This document shows positions 9,987 through 22,900 of a stretch of 64,000 nucleotides of DNA, in pieces. The first letter of the stretch is position 1. The number at the start of each line of letters is the position of its first letter. The notes below the pieces were generated by a model, which was given only the letters and a program-made list of their open reading frames with translations, ran no database searches and was not told where the DNA came from. The DNA comes from Pararge aegeria (lineage: Eukaryota; Arthropoda; Insecta; Lepidoptera; Nymphalidae): positions 4,714,501 through 4,778,500 of the forward strand of contig NC_053190.1 of NCBI RefSeq assembly GCF_905163445.1, given 5' to 3'. The position numbers and the translations under genes were made by a program.

Positions 9987-12900
9987 CTCATCTGCAGCCT
10001 TTGAAGAGTCAAATCGAATAATAACGTCTGATTGCCCCTCCTTTACGTCCACGTGTAGAACATGGACATTGGTTTTGATCTGCAAATAAAGAGGTTAGTT
10101 GCAGTGTTAAAAGTTAAAGATGATAAAAGAAATCTCACGCTGCTTTCTAGATCGCTCAGCTAATGTGAGAGACAAACTAACGCCTATAAATATCCACCTG
10201 TCTCTTATTGTTTTTTTTTACCGATTCACAAAAAAGGAGAAGGCTCTCAATTCGGTTGTATTTTTTTTTTTAATTATGTTTGTTACCTCCGAACTCTGTA
10301 ATTTATAAATACGCTACGATTATTATTCTGTTCTGTCAACGGAAATAACAATACCAAACTAGTTTTGGCCTGACCCCAGTGTTAAAACGTGCTAACCACT
10401 AGACACATTACGCATGGTGGGTATAAGCTCTAAAATCATTTCTCCCATGAGGGCCGGTCCTGTGCCTTTGCCCAGCAGTGGGACATTGATAAGCTAAGGA
10501 CGATAATAATACGGTTTCAGTTCGAATACCAGCATGCACTTCTAACTTTCTGAGCTATGTGCATTTTAAGCAATGCTTCAACGGTGCAGGACAACATCGT
10601 GCGGTTACCTGCATGCTTGGGAGTTCTCGATGTTCTCTAAGGTGTGTGGAGTCCACCAATGCACACTGGGCTAGTGTGGTGGACTACTGCCTTAACCCAT
10701 CTCATTGTGGGAGGAGAGCCGTGCCCTGTAGTGTGCCCATGATGATATGATGATGATGACAATGATAATTTAACTTACAGTCCTCTTTGTGAGCCTCACA
10801 TCCAGACATGACTCTGGTAAAACTTCTTTAACAAACACACCCGGAATCTTCTGCAGGGGTTCAACATTTTTGGCACTGTCTATCTCTTGATTGCTATATT
10901 TTTCTGAAAATAAATTCACCAAAAGTTTTAATGTTATCCTGCACTGAGATTTAAGAAAAGAATGAAACCTGATTACAGCCCTACTAACCAAAAAAATACA
11001 TCGAAATTGACCCTGCCGTTTAGAAGCAGGTTCGTGCAAAGTTATATAAATGGGGTATTTATTTTAAATCTTTATTTATTTATTTGTATATTCTTCAGAC
11101 AACAATCCCAAGATACTACATAATATATACTACGACTACCACTACTACTAAATATATACTAGATAGATTAAAAAAAGTATGTGTGTACACACATAAGAAG
11201 TGAAACTTCTTTTATGACATAATTTTTTTTTAAATTTTATTATTACAATTAATTCATGTTTACTAGATTAACAATCGTATTCATTAAAATTTTGCTAGTT
11301 TTATTAAATAACCTGAAATTACTAAAAAAAACCATATACCCCCACGTGTTGAATGTATTACATTTTTTTTTTAACGCACAACGCAAAAATTTGGATTAGA
11401 AATGCAGATGGCGCGTAACAGAAAAACGTTACATTTTTACAAGTTTCAATACAAAAAAAAGTAAACCTATGAAGAAAATTTTGGTCACGCTTCGCGGCTT
11501 AGCGACGGTAGACAAAACCCTCCGGTCATAAGTTCGCACTAAGGAATCCTAGCACCAGGCCAGAACTTTGAGTCTGTAGAAGCTAAAATATTCTTATTTC
11601 CTGTACAACTTCAGCATATCAAGTATATGTAGAAGTACCCAGTTGTTTCTTGTATTGAATACTTTTTGGCTTTTGTTGCCAACAGAACTTTAGGATTATT
11701 ATGCCAGTAGGTACAACATTAATTTTAAAATATTATTTGCAATAACAATTCTAAATATTGTAATATAATTGGATAGAAGCAGCCGTTACTTTGCGGAAAT
11801 CCATGAAATATTATGAGAATTAAGCTTAATTTGCTATAGTCCTTATACTCCACACCATAAAGATCTTCGGCAATGTACCCGCTAAGCACGTTTCGCTCCG
11901 AAACCGGAGCAGGAGGAGATGTTAACTTTACAATAAATAAGTAACCAATTATTCATTGTTTCAATTATTTGTTCGCGGACTATAGCAAATTAAGCTTACT
12001 TTTCATAATATTGTAATAAAATTTGCATGTGATTACTGATTACAAATAACTTGCAAGTCTGATAAATTATTGTGCTTTAAGATCCTTATACAAGAGGGCT
12101 CTTGAAATCTATTTTTCATTTAATGTTCAGTAAGATAACTTACCAGGTTCAACTTCCATAGATGGCGCTGCCGGATCTGGTATACTTGAATATGCATGCT
12201 TATTATTCCTTAATTTTGATTTAACATCCTTCATGTATCTCCTTTGTAGGTTCAAATACTTATTCCTGAGTGATTTCCATTCTGATTTTGGAAGAACCTA
12301 TAACAAAAAATATATTAACTGGCCAATGAACAATAAAAAATAAAAACAATGTTGCTATGTTGAATCACACTCGTATAAAATTAACTGCTAGCATACCGGC
12401 CGATAGCGCAGTTTGCAGCGACCCTGCATTCTGAGTCCAAGGCCGTGGGTTCAAATCCCACTGCTGGAAAACGTTTGTGTGATGAGCATGAATGTTTTTC
12501 AGTGTCTGGGTGTTTATACGTATATTCTAAGTATTTACGTATATTATTCATTAAAATAATTCATCAATCATCTTAGCGCTTACTTTGGGGCTAGATGGCG
12601 ATGTGTGTATTGTCGTAGTATAATTTTATTTATTTATTTATACCTGTAACCCCCATAGGGCTCCTTTTGGGGCTTCGCCTCTCGCTAGAGCTCTGGCTTT
12701 GATCTTTGCTTTGGACAATCTCTTTTTGACTTTATGCTTCCTTGGAGTATCCTCTGAGGCTTTTCCCTCGTCGTGGCTAGTCATTTCGTCTTTGGATTCA
12801 AGTTCTACGTCAGTGTTTTTACCTTCCTGAAAAATAAATAGCTTAGTAAACATTAATAATACACATTACTGTTTACTCTAAGGCAATAGAATTCAATGTT

Positions 12901-15900
12901 TGTATATCATTATGATATAATCCACCATGCAGTGAAGTGCAAATTGGTAGACTTTACACACCTTTGGAAACATAACGGAGAAGACTTAGGGCATGCAGGT
13001 TTCCTCACGACGTTTTCCTTCAACGTTAAAGAAATTAATATATATTTAACTAGTGTTGCTCGCGGCTTCGTTCACGTTAAGTTCAATTTCCGATTTGGTA
13101 AATTTTAACTACAAAGGGTAAAAAAAAGTCTTGCTTCTAATAGAAAAATGTGAAAGTAGATTACTTAAAAAATCAGAAAATTTGATATAAATTTTATTAA
13201 GAATTTTTTAAATTTGTGAATCACATATTTCTAAATCAAAGTTTCATGGATGTAACTTGAAAAATCAATTGATAAATGAAGGATTTTATACAAACTATCC
13301 CACATTTAACCATCTTAGGGGTGGAATTTTAATTACTTAGAGGATGCCTACATTTTAATATCTATTTGTGTGCACATTTTCAGCCTGATTCGTCAAGTGG
13401 TAAGACCTCTGCCTTAATATATCAATCAGTCAGTCAGTCACCTTTGACTTTTGTATATAGATATCTTAAACACACATAAGTCATAAAAGTTAAAGGTGCA
13501 TGACGGAAACTTTGTAAAGGGAGTGCTTGTAACATTGTATTTGTCGCAGGTAATTCAATATAATGAAATAAAATTCAACCGTTCATACCTCACTAGGTGT
13601 AGTCACACTTTTGTTTTCATCCTGAAATATAAAAACAGGTTTATATGAGTTGTTTATTTATTTTTTAAGTTATTGATACTGTTTATTTACAAAGGTTTTT
13701 TGTATCTTCATCATTATAGCGACCAACCACAGGGCACAGTTTCTCCTCCCATAATGAGAACGGTTTAGTCCACCTTGCTGGCCCAGTTTGGATTGGTGGA
13801 CTCCACACACTTTTGAGAACATTATGGAGAACTCTGATGCATCCTGGTTTCTTCACAATGTTTACCTTCACCGATGAAACAAGTTATATTTTAATGGTTT
13901 TTTTATAACTTATTATCAGTTAACAAATAAACATCGAAAGACATTAAAAAGCCCTTTGATTTTTTCTACTACTGTCGGGTAAAAAGAACTTTGCTTACAG
14001 TTGGTGTATCAATCCTTTTTTCATTATCTGATTCTTGATTTTGCTTCAACTCTAGTGTTTGTGGCGGGTGTTTGTCTCTCTTCTTTTTCTTCTTTTTAGG
14101 TGGTTCACATTCTTCTTTAACATGAGGATGGTTCTCAGAGTTATTATCAGGATTACTATCATGGTTATTATCACTGTTATCAGCAGGGTTTTCATCATTA
14201 TTATCAACACTAAACATTTTGATTGACGATAGCTCTTCGGGAGGAGTACCTGAGGGTAGTTTGCAGCCCATTTTGCTGAATGCATTCATGCACTTGATAG
14301 CGTCTTGAGGTCTTTCAAATTCTATGAAAGCAAAACCCTGTTGGTTAAACAAAACAAATATAATGAGATATGCAAACACATAGATTTGTTTTTTTTAAGC
14401 TAACAATCATTACAAATGCCAATTTGTTCATTGCTATGCAGAAGGTCACATGAATGGCCATTATTACTCAATAATTGACAATATTCTTGCTAGCCCACAC
14501 TTTAGAAGTGAAGTGCTTACGTGTGGAAAACAGTACCAGGAAAAATAAGAAGACCCACAAAAGAGAATATTCTAATTTTAAGACAGTTTACTGAGAAATT
14601 ATAGAAAATAAATACTGGTACCTTAGATAAGAATGTTAAAAAATGTGCAAAAAGATCTTGAAATGTGTTGGAAGTAAATAAGTGCCATACCTTGATTTTA
14701 TTTGAATTCTTAAACTTAGGCAGTGATATGTAAGCCACATGGCCATAATCTGAGAAGACTCTATTTAGCCAATCCCTGCTGGCTGTTACAGGTATTGACT
14801 CAACGTAAATTGTCCGAGAATCTGCATCATAGGGCATCATTGGTGTTTTTCTTTTTACCTGCAAATGTTTTGTTTCACTTTTAAATACAATATAATAGAC
14901 TTGTTTGTTGTTGGTCATTACTTACACTGAAAAGATATGCCAAGCTGGTCTTGAGTAGAATGGTAGATTTAACACACCTTTGAGAGCATTATGGAGAACT
15001 TTCATTTTAACCACACACTGTTAACCTTCACTGTTAACAGTTAAGTAAAAAAGCAGAAAGAGCTAGGTATCAAACTCTTAAAGGGAAACTGACGTGATAA
15101 CCACTAGGCTATTCATCATCATCATATCAACCCATTACCTGCCCACTACAGGGCACCGGTCTCCTCCCACAGTGACAAGGGTAAGGCCATAGGCCAGAAT
15201 GCTGGCCCAGTGCAAATTTGTGTACTTCGCACACCTTTGATAACATTATGGAGAACTCTGCGGTATGCAGGTTTCTTCATGATGTTTTCTTGCACCATTG
15301 TAGCAAGTGATATTTTAATTGCTTAAAACACATAACTTAGAAAAGTTAGGGGCGCATGCTGGGATTGTAGTTCAAATACTCCCCACTGGGCTATCACCAT
15401 TCACATTATCATAATTAATATCAGCCAATCACTCTGGGGCACAGTGATAGCACAGGGTCCTCTCTCATTGGAGTTTTTATAGCATAGAAAAACCATCTCC
15501 ATGCTGGTTGTTGGTTACACCAGGTAGGCGGTATTGGCTTGTTTTATGTTATAACTAGGCTAGTTATAACATATATATAATACTAGCTATCGCCTACGTT
15601 CTTCCACTTTGTTTATAATGTTACAAATCCTATGGGAACCATTTGTTTTCCTGGGATAAAAGTAGCCAATGTTACTGTCCATCCATTCAAATAACTATGC
15701 CAAAAACAAGTTGATTGGTTCCTTAATGTTTGGGCGTAAGGGAAAGAAGAAAATAGGAAAAATAAACAAACACACTTTCGCATTTATATAAATTAATTTC
15801 AAATTGAAAACTCACTTTCAGTTTATCTTCTGACAACTCCAATAGCGTAGAGTGCTTCATTGCCTTTACAATATCACTAATATCCTGCGTGAAAGACCGT

Positions 15901-16121
15901 ATTTTGTTGAATTTTAGGAATTCTGTAAGCGGAACGTAAGGGTCGGAGTTTACCAATCCTCCGAGGTACCTGTCCTTGCTAAGGTTAGCATCACTGAAAT
16001 AAAACTCCATTTGCTTCATAATGTTGTCGTAAAGTTGTTTTTTTCGATGGCGAATTCTTTTACGAGCGTTGTTTTCATGCTTGGTTGATGGATCCGAAAC
16101 ATCGGTGTTCTCCGATTCCAT
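9987..16121 (-). CDS. Larp7: La-related protein 7 (LARP7), eight exons, 3' end not found
   Basis: LARP7 binds and stabilises 7SK snRNA in the nuclear 7SK snRNP, which holds P-TEFb inactive. Exons: 15816-16121, 14691-14858, 13999-14337, 13589-13621, 12644-12826, 12144-12297, 10779-10903 and 9987-10079; all GT/AG, phases agree, 467 codons. Exon 1 is the La motif (QMEFYFSDANLSKDRYLGGL). Exons 2-3 are RRM1 (TIYVES; GFAFIEF). Exon 3 continues into an acidic, Asn-rich stretch and a KKKKKKR signal. Exon 6 has the family block KSEWKSLRNKYLNLQRRYMK. Exons 7-8 start the C-terminal xRRM (PGVFVKEVLPES; HVLHVDVKEGQSDVIIRF). The start is the first Met in frame with the La motif. The last donor (GAG|gtaaac) is good, but the exon with the final xRRM strand and helix was not recognised; it may lie at 8-9.9 kb or be diverged. 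Head-to-head with the zeste-like gene. Confidence 0.92.
10535..10765 (+). repeat. tRNA-derived SINE (family 2)
   Basis: Reads TTCTGAGCTATGTGCATTTT, then GCATGCTTGGGAGTTCTC, GTGTGTGGAGTCCACCAATG, GGTGGACTAC, GGGAGGAGAGCCGTGCCCTG and ends in (ATG)n. It lies in the LARP7 intron before exon 8, ending just 3' of the exon 7 donor. Confidence 0.85.
11775..12035. mobile_element. foldback element (AAGCTTAATTTGCTATA family), copy 1
   Basis: Arms ATTAAGCTTAATTTGCTATAG and its inverse CTATAGCAAATTAAGCTTA flank a core with CGTTTCGCTCCGAAACCGGA. Related copies are at 38088-38470 and 51195-51275. CAGCCGTTACTTTGCGGAAA precedes the left arm. Within a LARP7 intron. Confidence 0.65.
12393..12635 (+). repeat. 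tRNA-derived SINE (family 1)
   Basis: The tRNA-like head has CCGATAGCGCAGTTTGCAGC (A-box region) and GGGTTCAAATCCC (B box). Then GTGTGATGAGCATGAATGTT, GTGTCTGGGTGTTTAT and the tail GGGGCTAGATGGCGATGTGT. Its TTTATTTATTTA end abuts the donor of LARP7 exon 5 (12644). Confidence 0.85.
12868..13030 (-). repeat. SINE family 2 fragment with unusual tail
   Basis: The reverse complement runs from the conserved GAAACCTGCATGCCC through GTGTGTAAAGTCTACCAATT to GGTGGATTATATCATAATGA, then the same extra tail found in the 4122-4400 copy. In a LARP7 intron. Confidence 0.65.
13700..13900 (-). repeat. SINE family 2 copy
   Basis: The reverse complement has GTGTGTGGAGTCCACCAATC, CTGGGCCAGCAAGGTGGAC and GGGAGGAGAAACTGTGCCCT. 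In the LARP7 intron between exons 3 and 4. Confidence 0.8.
14925..15400 (-). repeat. two adjacent SINE family 2 copies
   Basis: The first (about 14925-15110) is short and diverged. The second (about 15113-15400) is fuller: GGTGATAGCCCAGTGGGGAG (A-box-like head), GCATGCCGCAGAGTTCTCC, CTGGCCCAGTGCAAATTTG inverse, GGGAGGAGACCGGTGCCCTG and a (GAT)n end. In LARP7 intron 1. Confidence 0.8.
15587..15720 (-). repeat. Helitron-like element fragment
   Basis: Begins ACTAGCTATCGCCTACGTTC (inverse of the CTAG terminus) and continues with TATGGGAACC and CCTGGGATAAAAGTAGCC, the body seen at 38631-38834. The 5' TC end is missing. In LARP7 intron 1. Confidence 0.55.
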
Positions 16122-16913
16122 TATCTTAATATCTTTAAATTTCAGGATATTTTCGGCGCATAAATAGTCGCAATAATAAGTAAAATAATAATTAAAGTTT
16201 TGCCAAAATCGCTCTCATGACGCCGGTTCCATTCCGCCGGATTCCAAAGAAAAAGAATACTGGCCGACGTAGTCACAGACCAGTTAATAAATATGTAGTT
16301 GAGAGTTGACATATTACAGAACAACAAGTAAAAATGTTATAATTAGATTTTTTATAACAAAATTCAAAACGCTTTTAAATTCTTCTTGGTGAGGATCTGG
16401 CAGGAGCAACTTTTCATTAAAAGTTATATTGTACATTCGATCACATTTTAGTGGATATGTCCATGGTATGCAAATATGATTTTTATATCCACATCGTAAT
16501 CGTATCGTATGAATTTGAGGCAGCGATATCTTCGGATTGGATGTTGTAAACTCTGATCAACCTTCCAACTACAAAGTTGGATATGAAATCAACTCACATG
16601 TACGTCGTTTTATGATATAAATATCAAACGACATAATATTGTATCATCACGTGTGTAACTTTTTAAACTAATGTGTTTTTTTCAATGCTAGAAAATGCTA
16701 GAACCCAAAGCTGAAAGAGTCCTATTGACTTTGTCTTTTCCCAGTTCACACTGTCACTTGAAAAAAAACAAACAATATTTTATTCCCCAACCAGTGGTTT
16801 TCATATTTTACTTTATGATTTATTCGATCGAAGTAAATCTATCGTTTCTAGATCACCACTTTTAATCAAAATATATTTTTAATGATTTCGTCACTCATGA
16901 AATGTGAAACAAA
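16122..16913. promoter_or_regulatory. shared divergent upstream region
   Basis: 792 bp between the start codons of LARP7 (minus) and the zeste-like gene (plus). It must hold both promoters and 5' UTRs. It is free of recognised repeats, unlike the flanking introns. No TATA box was identified with confidence. A bidirectional promoter is inferred from the layout only. Confidence 0.55.
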
Positions 16914-19900
16914 ATGAGTGAAAGATCTATTGCGGTAAGTGAACGCTTACAATCAAACCGATTTACTTATTTAATCAATCTCGAGAGTAATCTAGCTACA
17001 ACTCGATAAAAGAGTAAACATAATTGCCGGAGATGTGCGAATTCTTTCATAATTATTAATTTCGTTGTAAATGTGATTATAGAGATCACATATTATCAGA
17101 ATATTGAGATTTTGACAATATCTCCATGATATTGTACTACTAACTTGCCATAAGATTTCAACCAAAGTAAGGTTTAAATTAAATACATACTAATTATTAA
17201 TAATTTAGTACATACTTAATTATTTATAAACAAATAGGTAAGTACATAAGAACATAGATATTGTGTCATGATGTAAGCCATATCAATCATTTAATAAGTG
17301 TGAAATAAAGATGATCCATATTCCATTTTTTGAAATGATAAAACCAAAATTTTACTCTCTGGCAGGATTATTCTCAACACATATAGAACTGATCAATTAA
17401 ATCTTCCTAAGTAATATTTTTGTTTTTTTTTAATTTCTAGTAGGAACCTATCTTATTGTAATTTATAATAATTATGTATCAATCATTACTACCGATTACT
17501 TCTCAAATGCTATATATTTTAATTTCCAGTCACGTCCAAGCTTAGAACAAGTTGTGGCCATTGTAGATTTTATGGAAAAGCACAAGTCATTAGCTCTTGG
17601 AAAATTGAGAGGTCTGGAGGGGCGAGATGAAAGTAAGAAGCTATGGTTTAAACTTACAAGGATTGTAAATAATATCTCCGGACCCACACGTCCTATGAAA
17701 TCTTGGATCAAAGTAATAAACAGTTTATTTTAATTATTTTTTTGTTCTGCTTTAAGTTCTCTATTGAATTTTGCTAAATAAGTATCTGAATAAGTAAACT
17801 ATGTACAAGATTATTGCTAATCTACCATATATGTTCAGAGTAAAAAAATTCTTTATTCAAGTAAAATAAATTAAAAATAAAAATACTAAAATTAAATTAT
17901 TAAATTTAATTAAATTAATTAAATTAATTATTCTTTAAATTCGGCCCATAGATGGCACTTATGGTGCATACATTTATGGTATACATATATGTTACACTTA
18001 CATATATACTAACATGATTAATTTAAACTAATACTAAATCACATTTTATACATAAGTACTTGCCTTTTTTTTCAGTACTGGGCTGACAAAAAGTCGACAG
18101 TGAGATCAAAAGTTGTATCTGGTGGGAGTGATCCAAATATTCTGTGCTCTAATATTGAGAAGAAAATATGGGATTTGTTCTTAACTACTAAAGACGGATC
18201 TAGTAAGTATAGCTGTCTTAGACTATATGTAGTGTGTCATGTGGATACTAGGTCTATTGTAGTGATAAAAAACAAGACATGACTCCTTTAAGTTTTTGAG
18301 GCTGAAAGGTTCAAGGCCATAGTTTTTCCTTTAAAAGCACTATTTTAGATTTATCAATTGAGTTAAGTTTAGACTATCTGTAGTGTGTGCCTGTGGAAAC
18401 TAAGTCTATTGTAGTGATAAAAAACAATATATGAGTCTTTTAAGTCTTTCAGACTGAATAGTTCATGGACACATTGTTTCTTTTATAATAGGACATCACT
18501 ACTTGAATCTATTAATTTAGTACACATACTTTGGGTTGTAGCTTAGAACAAAACTTGTTATTACTTATATTTAGATTTACTTTTAGTTATTACCTGTTTT
18601 GTGTACCTAATAACAATAAACAATAAACAAATAAACAAATTTAGTCTAGTTTAGAGATCTCAAAACAGGAATATTAACATATTATGTATAAATAATACGA
18701 TATTGCATAGTAACACGTTTATTGAGCTAGGTAGCAAAACTTGACAGTTTATACATGTGTTAATTAAACTACCCACTTGGTTTTACTTTTGTTAAGAAAA
18801 GGTAAACAAATGATGTAGATACTTATATATGACATACCTTTCCCCCAAGTATGTCATGTAAATTAACTAAAGTTTAACAATTTAAATCAAGAAATCCACA
18901 GTACACTATTAAAAATATAACATAAAATTAAACAAATAAAGTAATCAATTTAATCATTATTTTCATTAAAACAACTGGGTCTAGAATATGGAACTTTAGA
19001 ATGAACATTTCGTTTAGTTCTGATCTTCCCCCCTGACGTTTCAATTTCAGCGGATTTAGGTATTCCTAACATCTCTTCCCATTTTTCTGCACTTGGTATT
19101 TCAATAATAGGATCATTTTCTGACTCTTGCTCTGATCCGCTTCCTAAATCATTATTCTGTTCATTTTGATCAATCTTATCTTCCTCAGTCTCTGCATTAC
19201 TCCTCTCATTGTTGTTTCCTCCAAGTATGTCACTTGTTTTCTCTCTATTTTGTACTTTAATTATTTGATCTATATGACGCCGTAAAACTGCACCATCTTC
19301 AGTTTGTACTCTGTAATTAGATGGGCCATCTTTTTCGAAAACTTGACCAGGTAACCATTTTGGCCCGTTTGTGTAATTTCTGTACATTATTTTTTGTCCC
19401 ACATTAGTTTCTCTGTTTTTCTGTTGTGCATTATTTATTATTTGACCTTCAACCTTTTTATACTGCAGGCTATCAGGGTGCAAAGAATCTAAGACCGTGC
19501 GTAGGCGTCTATTCATCAAAAGTTCCGAAGGGCTTTTATTTGTTTTAGAACACGGAGTCACCCTAAGACCTAGTAACATATTTGGAATTTTTATTTCCCA
19601 TGATCCATCCATCTTCCGAAGCTTTTCCTTCACTGTCTGTACCATCCGTTCTGCCAAGCCATTAGTGGCCGGGTGATAAGGTGCGGATGTCACATGTCTA
19701 ATTTTGTTAGATTCTAAAAACAATTTCATTTCTGCGGACACAAAAGAAGTTCCGTTATCTGATACCAGGGTTTCACAAATACCATGAGTAGCAAATAAGT
19801 TCCTTAAATGACGAATCACTGATGCCGAGTTAGTACTATTTGTCATTAGCACTTCAGGCCATTTAGAAAAAGCATCAACTACTATAAGAAAAGTTTTATT

Positions 19901-22900
19901 CATAAATGGTCCTGCAAAGTCAATATGTATTCTGGACCATGGTCTTGAAGGAACGATCCACTCGTGTGATGATCTTGGAGGCATATGCCTATTTTCTAGA
20001 CACCGAGTGCAATTATTTACTAATTCATTTATATCATCGCTCAATTGTGGCCACCACACATAACTTCGGGCCAATGCTTTTGTGTGCACAATTCCATTAT
20101 GCGTAGTATGCAGCATGCGTAAGATGGTTTGTCGAAGAGGTCGTGGTATGACGACACGACCACCTAATAATACACAACCATTTTGTAGAGAGAGCTCTGA
20201 TCTATGTAACCAATATACTCGTAAATCACGATCGTTAACTTTGTTTGGCCATCCGCTTTGTAGAAAGTGAACAACTCGGGAGAGAGTTTGATCTTTCTTC
20301 GTTTCAGAGCATATCTCAAGCGCGGTAAAAGGGAAATCACTAAGATTTTCCGCCATCAGTAGTATTTCATAGAGAGGTTGTTCCTCTTGATCTGGTACAG
20401 GTAGCGGCCATCGACTTAAACTGTCTGCATTGCCGATTTCAGTTCCTGGTCGATAAGCAATGCTATAATCGTGCGCAGTTAATGCTATTGCGATTCTTGT
20501 CAAACGAGGTGATAAAATACATGGCATTGGCCTTTTTGGATCGAATATTCCAAGTAGGGGCTTGTGGTCGGTTATCACAGTAAAATTCCTCCCCGCTAAA
20601 TAATTGTGAAACTTTTTAATGCCAAACATAATGGCAGTCGCTTCTTTGTCCAACTGTGAATACCGTCGTTCGTGGGAATTTAATGTCCTAGAACTCATTG
20701 CGATCGGTCTTTCTTGTCCGTTTTCCATCACATGCGATAGCACTGCCCCAACGCCATATTGTGAACTATCACACGTAAGAATTAGTGGTTTGTATAAATC
20801 ATAATGAACTAATGTGGTTTCAAATGTAAGCAACTGTTTAGCTTTATTGAATGCATCTCGTTCCCGTTGAGTCCATTGCCATGTTTGAGACTTATCTAGT
20901 AGTCTATGTAATGGCTCAAGTATAGTTGCCTTGTGGGGTATAAACCTTTCATAAAAATTATACAGTCCTAAGAAAGCCTGTAACTCCTGGACATTCTGTG
21001 GTTCTGGCGTCTTCACTACAGCTTCTATTTTACTTGGAGCTGGGTGGATACCTTCTCCATTAATCACAAAACCTAAAAATTCTACTTTTTCTTGAGCAAA
21101 TTTACATTTGCTCTTGTTAAGACGAAATCCAGCCTTTTGTATCCTGTCTAGAACAGTTTCAAGTCGTTGTTGCATTTCCAGCATTGTAGGACCACTTACA
21201 ATTATATCATCAATTAAGACTGCCACTCCTTGAACTCCTGCTAGCAATGCTGTCATGAGTCTCTGGAATATTCCAGGGCAGGCTTTGACTCCAAAAGGTA
21301 ACCGATGTACGGAGTAGAGACCCTTGCATGTGTTTAATGTTAACATTTTAGCAGTGCTGTCTTGAACTTTCACTTGTGTGTATGCTCTATCAAGGTCTAA
21401 GGTTGTAAAGAACTTCGCACCTGCAACTGTAGCAAATACCTCATTTGCTGTTGGCATGGGGTAGGTGTCCGACTCAGTTGCTTGGTTGACAGTACTACGG
21501 TAATCTCCACATAACCGAATGTCTCCAGACTTCTTTATTATTGGCACAACAGGTGTTGCCCATTCTGAATAAGATAAAGGCCTCAGTACACCTTCAGCCA
21601 CCAAGCGATCAATTTCCTCTTCAACTCTAGCCTTAATAGCATATGGTACTGGACGAGCCTTGAAAAACTTAGGTGTAGCACCAGGTTTGAGATGTATGGT
21701 CACTGGATCTCCCCTAAATGTGCCCAGTCCATCCCTGAAGATGTTGCTGTATTTTAAAATTGTCTTCTCAATGTTCACAAGATCATTGTTAGCTATAACA
21801 TTGATATTCAATGCGATATTCAATGGGCCCAGCCAATCCCTTCCCAGAAGATTGGGGCCCCGACCCTTTGCTATAATAACATTTAGTGAACATTTGATGT
21901 CTCTGTATTGAGCTTGTAGTTTAGCTTGGCCAAGTAAGATTACAGGTGTATCTGTCCATGTACGTAGAGTAAGGTTCACTGGTTGAAGAGTTATATGTTG
22001 GTTCTGATGTTCTATATTCTTCCAAGTGCATTCATTTACTAATGAAAAACTTGCACCTGTGTCTACCTGCATCACAACAGGTATATTCTCCAATGATACT
22101 TCAACAACAAATGGTAATACTTTGGTTTCACAGTTAATGCTGTAAATACCATTCAAGTGTGTATCTGTGTGTTCATCATTTGTGAAATTAATATTTCTCT
22201 TTAAAGATTTCTTCTTTACCAAGCAAATCTTCTCAATATGGCCTCGCTTCTTACAGAACCGACAGGTGGCATTTATAAATCTACATTCACCACCATGACG
22301 ATCACCACACCGAAAACATAGTCGTGTATTTGATCTAGTTTGTACTGCATTTATGTCCATCTCTTCCACTGAGGAGCTTTGAGTTGTTGTTGCTGCTGCA
22401 CAGTTTGTACTTGTGCTGCTATTTTCTGTACCCATAGATGAATGAATCATATGGTAGTCTTTTCCTGCAGTCTCTGCTGCTAACATGGCATCAATAACAT
22501 CTTGATAATGCAGGTTATCTTTTTTCAAGAGTTCATACTGTAGACGACGATCTTTCATACCACACACAAGCCGGTCACGTAGCATCCGTTCTAATTCCAT
22601 AAAATTACATTTTGAGCTAATTTTCCTCAACTGTGCAATATATTCTGATGCATTTTCATTAGTATTCTGGTTCCGTGTGTAGAATTTATATGACATGGAG
22701 ATTTCATTTGGCTTTGGGCTATAATGTTTTGTTAAAATTGTTTCAATTTCAACAAATGTCACATCACTAGCTTTCCTTGGTGTAATCAAGGCCAAAAGAG
22801 TCTCAAAGACTTCCGCTCCACACACAGTAAAGAAATTCGCTCGTTTGGCGCCGTCTAACATGATGCCATTAGCCTCAAAACAAAACTTTAACCGGTCGAT

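Noticed and set aside
19906..21911. Plus-strand frames of 60-83 residues across the Ty3 element
   Set aside because: Antisense shadows of the Gag-Pol frame.
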